A stretch of DNA of 6,726 nucleotides, from the NCBI GenBank assembly GCA_016783985.1, contig JADHVM010000054.1:1-6726 (forward strand). The letters run 5' to 3'. The position numbers and the translations under genes were made by a program. This DNA comes from Actinomycetota bacterium (GTDB taxonomy: Bacteria > Actinomycetota > Humimicrobiia > Humimicrobiales > Humimicrobiaceae). The notes beneath the pieces are model-generated. The model was not told the DNA's origin. It searched no databases and was given only the letters and a program-made list of their open reading frames with translations. Positions 6,075-6,726 of the stretch are shown in pieces. Position 1 is the first letter of the stretch, and the number at the start of each line of letters is the position of its first letter.

Positions 6075-6119
6075 ACTTTTCTAATTTCTTATTTCTAATG
6101 CACAACACCTCCTCTTAAT

Positions 6120-6168
6120 TTAGTCGTTAGTGAATAGTAGAGCGGGTAGCGGGTAGCGTATAGGGTAA
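6120..6168 (+). repeat. 20-base composite leader followed by 7-base array (AGCGGGT type)
   Basis: 6120-6139 is the exact reverse complement of 2789-2808, the leader of composite copy B. It is followed at once by 7-base units AGCGGGT, AGCGGGT, AGCGTAT, AGGGTAA (6141-6168). Leader plus array is thus kept while the array sequence differs; the downstream 37-base segment and GTAGGGG hairpin are absent here. Confidence 0.75.
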
Positions 6169-6179
6169 ATAAATAAACT

Positions 6180-6214
6180 AAAAACGAAAAACCATAATTC
6201 AAAATTCAAAACTT
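6180..6214 (+). repeat. A-rich degenerate 7-base tandem array
   Basis: Five units in register: AAAAACG, AAAAACC, ATAATTC, AAAATTC, AAAACTT. The low complexity makes this the least certain of the 7-base arrays. Confidence 0.5.
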
Positions 6215-6273
6215 ATAAAATTTCCCAGTTTGCCTGTTAATTAAATTCATATATGTGGTTAGAAATGCTCTGG

Positions 6274-6293
6274 ATTCCTGCTTTCGCAGGAAT
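6274..6293 (+). repeat. Hairpin repeat with TTTC loop
   Basis: ATTCCTGC (6274-6281) pairs perfectly with GCAGGAAT (6286-6293) around loop TTTC and is followed by GACA. This type of 'ATTCCTGC..GCAGGAATGACA' palindrome is, from memory, a common dispersed intergenic repeat in many bacterial genomes. It has no T-run on the minus side, so it is not a standard terminator. Confidence 0.65.
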
Positions 6294-6309
6294 GACAGAA
6301 GAAACAGAC

Positions 6310-6332
6310 GGGCTTGATAAATCAAGCACCTA
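6310..6332 (-). repeat. GTAGG-headed hairpin with TGATTTATCA apex
   Basis: On the minus strand GTAGGTGCTTGATTTATCAAGC forms a perfect stem GCTTGA/TCAAGC around TTTA. The head resembles GTAGGGG and the apex is the same as in 2485-2509 and in the inner hairpin of 2531-2606. Confidence 0.6.
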
Positions 6333-6344
6333 CTTCTTTTTCCA

Positions 6345-6379
6345 AACTTGTAACTCGCAACCTGCAACTTGTAACCTGT
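6345..6379 (+). repeat. Degenerate 7-base tandem array (AACYTGY type)
   Basis: Five units in register: AACTTGT, AACTCGC, AACCTGC, AACTTGT, AACCTGT. AAC is invariant and most changes are C/T transitions. Confidence 0.75.
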
Positions 6380-6384
6380 ATTTT

Positions 6385-6416
6385 AACTGGTAAACTAGCC
6401 AACCGCCTAACTCTTT
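6385..6416 (+). repeat. Degenerate 8-base tandem array (AACTGGTA type)
   Basis: Units AACTGGTA, AACTAGCC, AACCGCCT, AACTCTTT repeat every 8 bases with invariant AAC. It directly follows the 7-base array at 6345-6379, so the period changes from 7 to 8 within a few bases. Confidence 0.55.
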
Positions 6417-6420
6417 CCTC

Positions 6421-6448
6421 TTATTACTCATTACACATCACTCATCAC
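6421..6448 (-). repeat. Degenerate 7-base tandem array (GTRATGA type, minus strand)
   Basis: Minus-strand units GTGATGA, GTGATGT, GTAATGA, GTAATAA are in register. It is separated by 10 bases from the CGTATTG array at 6459-6486. Confidence 0.7.
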
Positions 6449-6458
6449 TGTATCCTAA

Positions 6459-6486
6459 CGCAATACGCGATGCGCAATACGCAATA
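6459..6486 (-). repeat. Degenerate 7-base tandem array (CGTATTG type, minus strand)
   Basis: Plus-strand units CGCAATA, CGCGATG, CGCAATA, CGCAATA are in perfect register, ending 7 bases from the stop codon of the ROK gene. It is the same unit family as 479-499, 2425-2452 and 2758-2785. Confidence 0.8.
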
Positions 6487-6493
6487 CAAAAAG

Positions 6494-6726
6494 TTACCAA
6501 TGAAAGGCAGATTTAATAGCCACTTTTCCTTTAGATTTAAAAATAGGGGTTTTAAACACTTCACTTAATACTAACTCAGCTGCTCCGATAATCCACCCCT
6601 TTTCTCCAGGTTGCAGAGGGACAATGTTAATTTCTTCATTAAAGGGAAAATTATCCCTAATAACCTTTCGCATGGTTGAAAAGATTAATTCACCAGCATT
6701 GGCCCCTTCTCCACCTATCACAATTA
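6494..6726 (-). CDS. ROK-family protein (probable sugar-responsive transcriptional regulator), C-terminal 76 residues
   Basis: The frame is open to the right window edge; the apparent GTG at 6721 is an internal Val of IVIGGEGANAGELIF, the glycine-rich strand typical of the ROK C-terminal half (where sugar kinases and NagC/XylR-type repressors share a fold). After this come INIVPLQPGEKGW and IIGAAELVLSEVFKTPIF, the closing helix pattern usual in ROK repressors. The N-terminal part, where a winged helix would distinguish a repressor from a sugar kinase, is outside the window. It is on the same strand and directly upstream of the sugar transporter operon, which favours a regulator of that operon that senses the imported sugar or a derivative. 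It stops with HW-TAA at 6494. Confidence 0.75.
   Translation of the reverse strand, partial: IVIGGEGANAGELIFSTMRKVIRDNFPFNEEINIVPLQPGEKGWIIGAAELVLSEVFKTPIFKSKGKVAIKSAFHW

Larger units (their letters stand above)
6046..6493. other. Gene-free stretch filled with modular repeats, holding the transporter leader
   Basis: These 448 bases between the ROK gene and the binding-protein gene contain no supportable gene. In order of coordinate: the AT-rich leader with the ribosome binding site; a 20-base leader copy (6120-6139) plus a 7-base array (6141-6168); an A-rich 7-base array (6180-6214); a short 8-base-periodic patch (about 6222-6237); a hairpin at 6274-6293; a second hairpin at 6312-6327; a 7-base array (6345-6379); an 8-base array (6385-6416); and two further 7-base arrays (6421-6448 and 6459-6486) reaching almost to the ROK stop codon. 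The transporter promoter must lie here, but I could not choose one. Confidence 0.75.

Noticed and set aside
6459..6486. Possible CRISPR array
   Set aside because: The units are 7 bases with no spacers, and the window has no 20-40 base direct repeats with regular unique spacers.
6314..6568. 84-codon plus-strand open frame
   Set aside because: It is translated repeat arrays plus the antisense of the ROK gene; no ribosome binding site and no protein-like composition.

Overview
The window reads as a stretch of an AT-rich bacterial chromosome, probably from an uncultured anaerobe. All six genes lie on the minus strand, so transcription runs from high to low coordinates. The solute-binding protein has a classic cleavable signal peptide with no lipobox cysteine, which favours a diderm with a periplasm. 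The composition and repeat-filled intergenic DNA remind me of candidate-phylum metagenome genomes (Atribacterota-like); this is an impression, not a demonstration.

Layout in transcription order. (1) 6726-6494: the C-terminal end of a ROK-family protein, cut by the window edge. (2) 6045-2852: a sugar ABC transporter operon made of a periplasmic binding protein of the AglE (alpha-glucoside) type, then two MalF/MalG-type permeases whose genes overlap by 4 bases. No ATPase or glycosidase gene is present. (3) 2308-595: a dGTPase-family HD phosphohydrolase followed 55 bases later by a YmdB/ADP-ribose-type macrodomain protein. (4) 435-1: the N-terminal part of a membrane-anchored protein with an OapA/LysM-like 'GDTLY' region, probably an M23 cell-wall endopeptidase, cut by the left edge.

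All four gaps longer than 150 bases (436-594, 2309-2851, 4582-4767, 6046-6493) are filled with short modular repeats; the 55-base dgt-macro gap and the permease overlap have none. Three kinds occur. Degenerate tandem arrays of 7-base or 8-base units are each about 28-35 bases long. Palindromic hairpins carry a GTAGGGG-type head. A cloverleaf-like element has a conserved scaffold around an exchangeable hairpin. One composite (short leader, 7-base array, 37-base exact segment, GTAGGGG hairpin) occurs twice in opposite orientation at 463-547 and 2710-2808. The repeats are the most unusual part of the window.

How the genes may work together: the ROK protein is the natural candidate regulator of the transporter, which imports a sugar or glucoside using an ATPase encoded elsewhere. 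The dgt-macro pair looks like a nucleotide/ADP-ribose housekeeping or defence-related unit. The peptidase is a separate cell-envelope gene.
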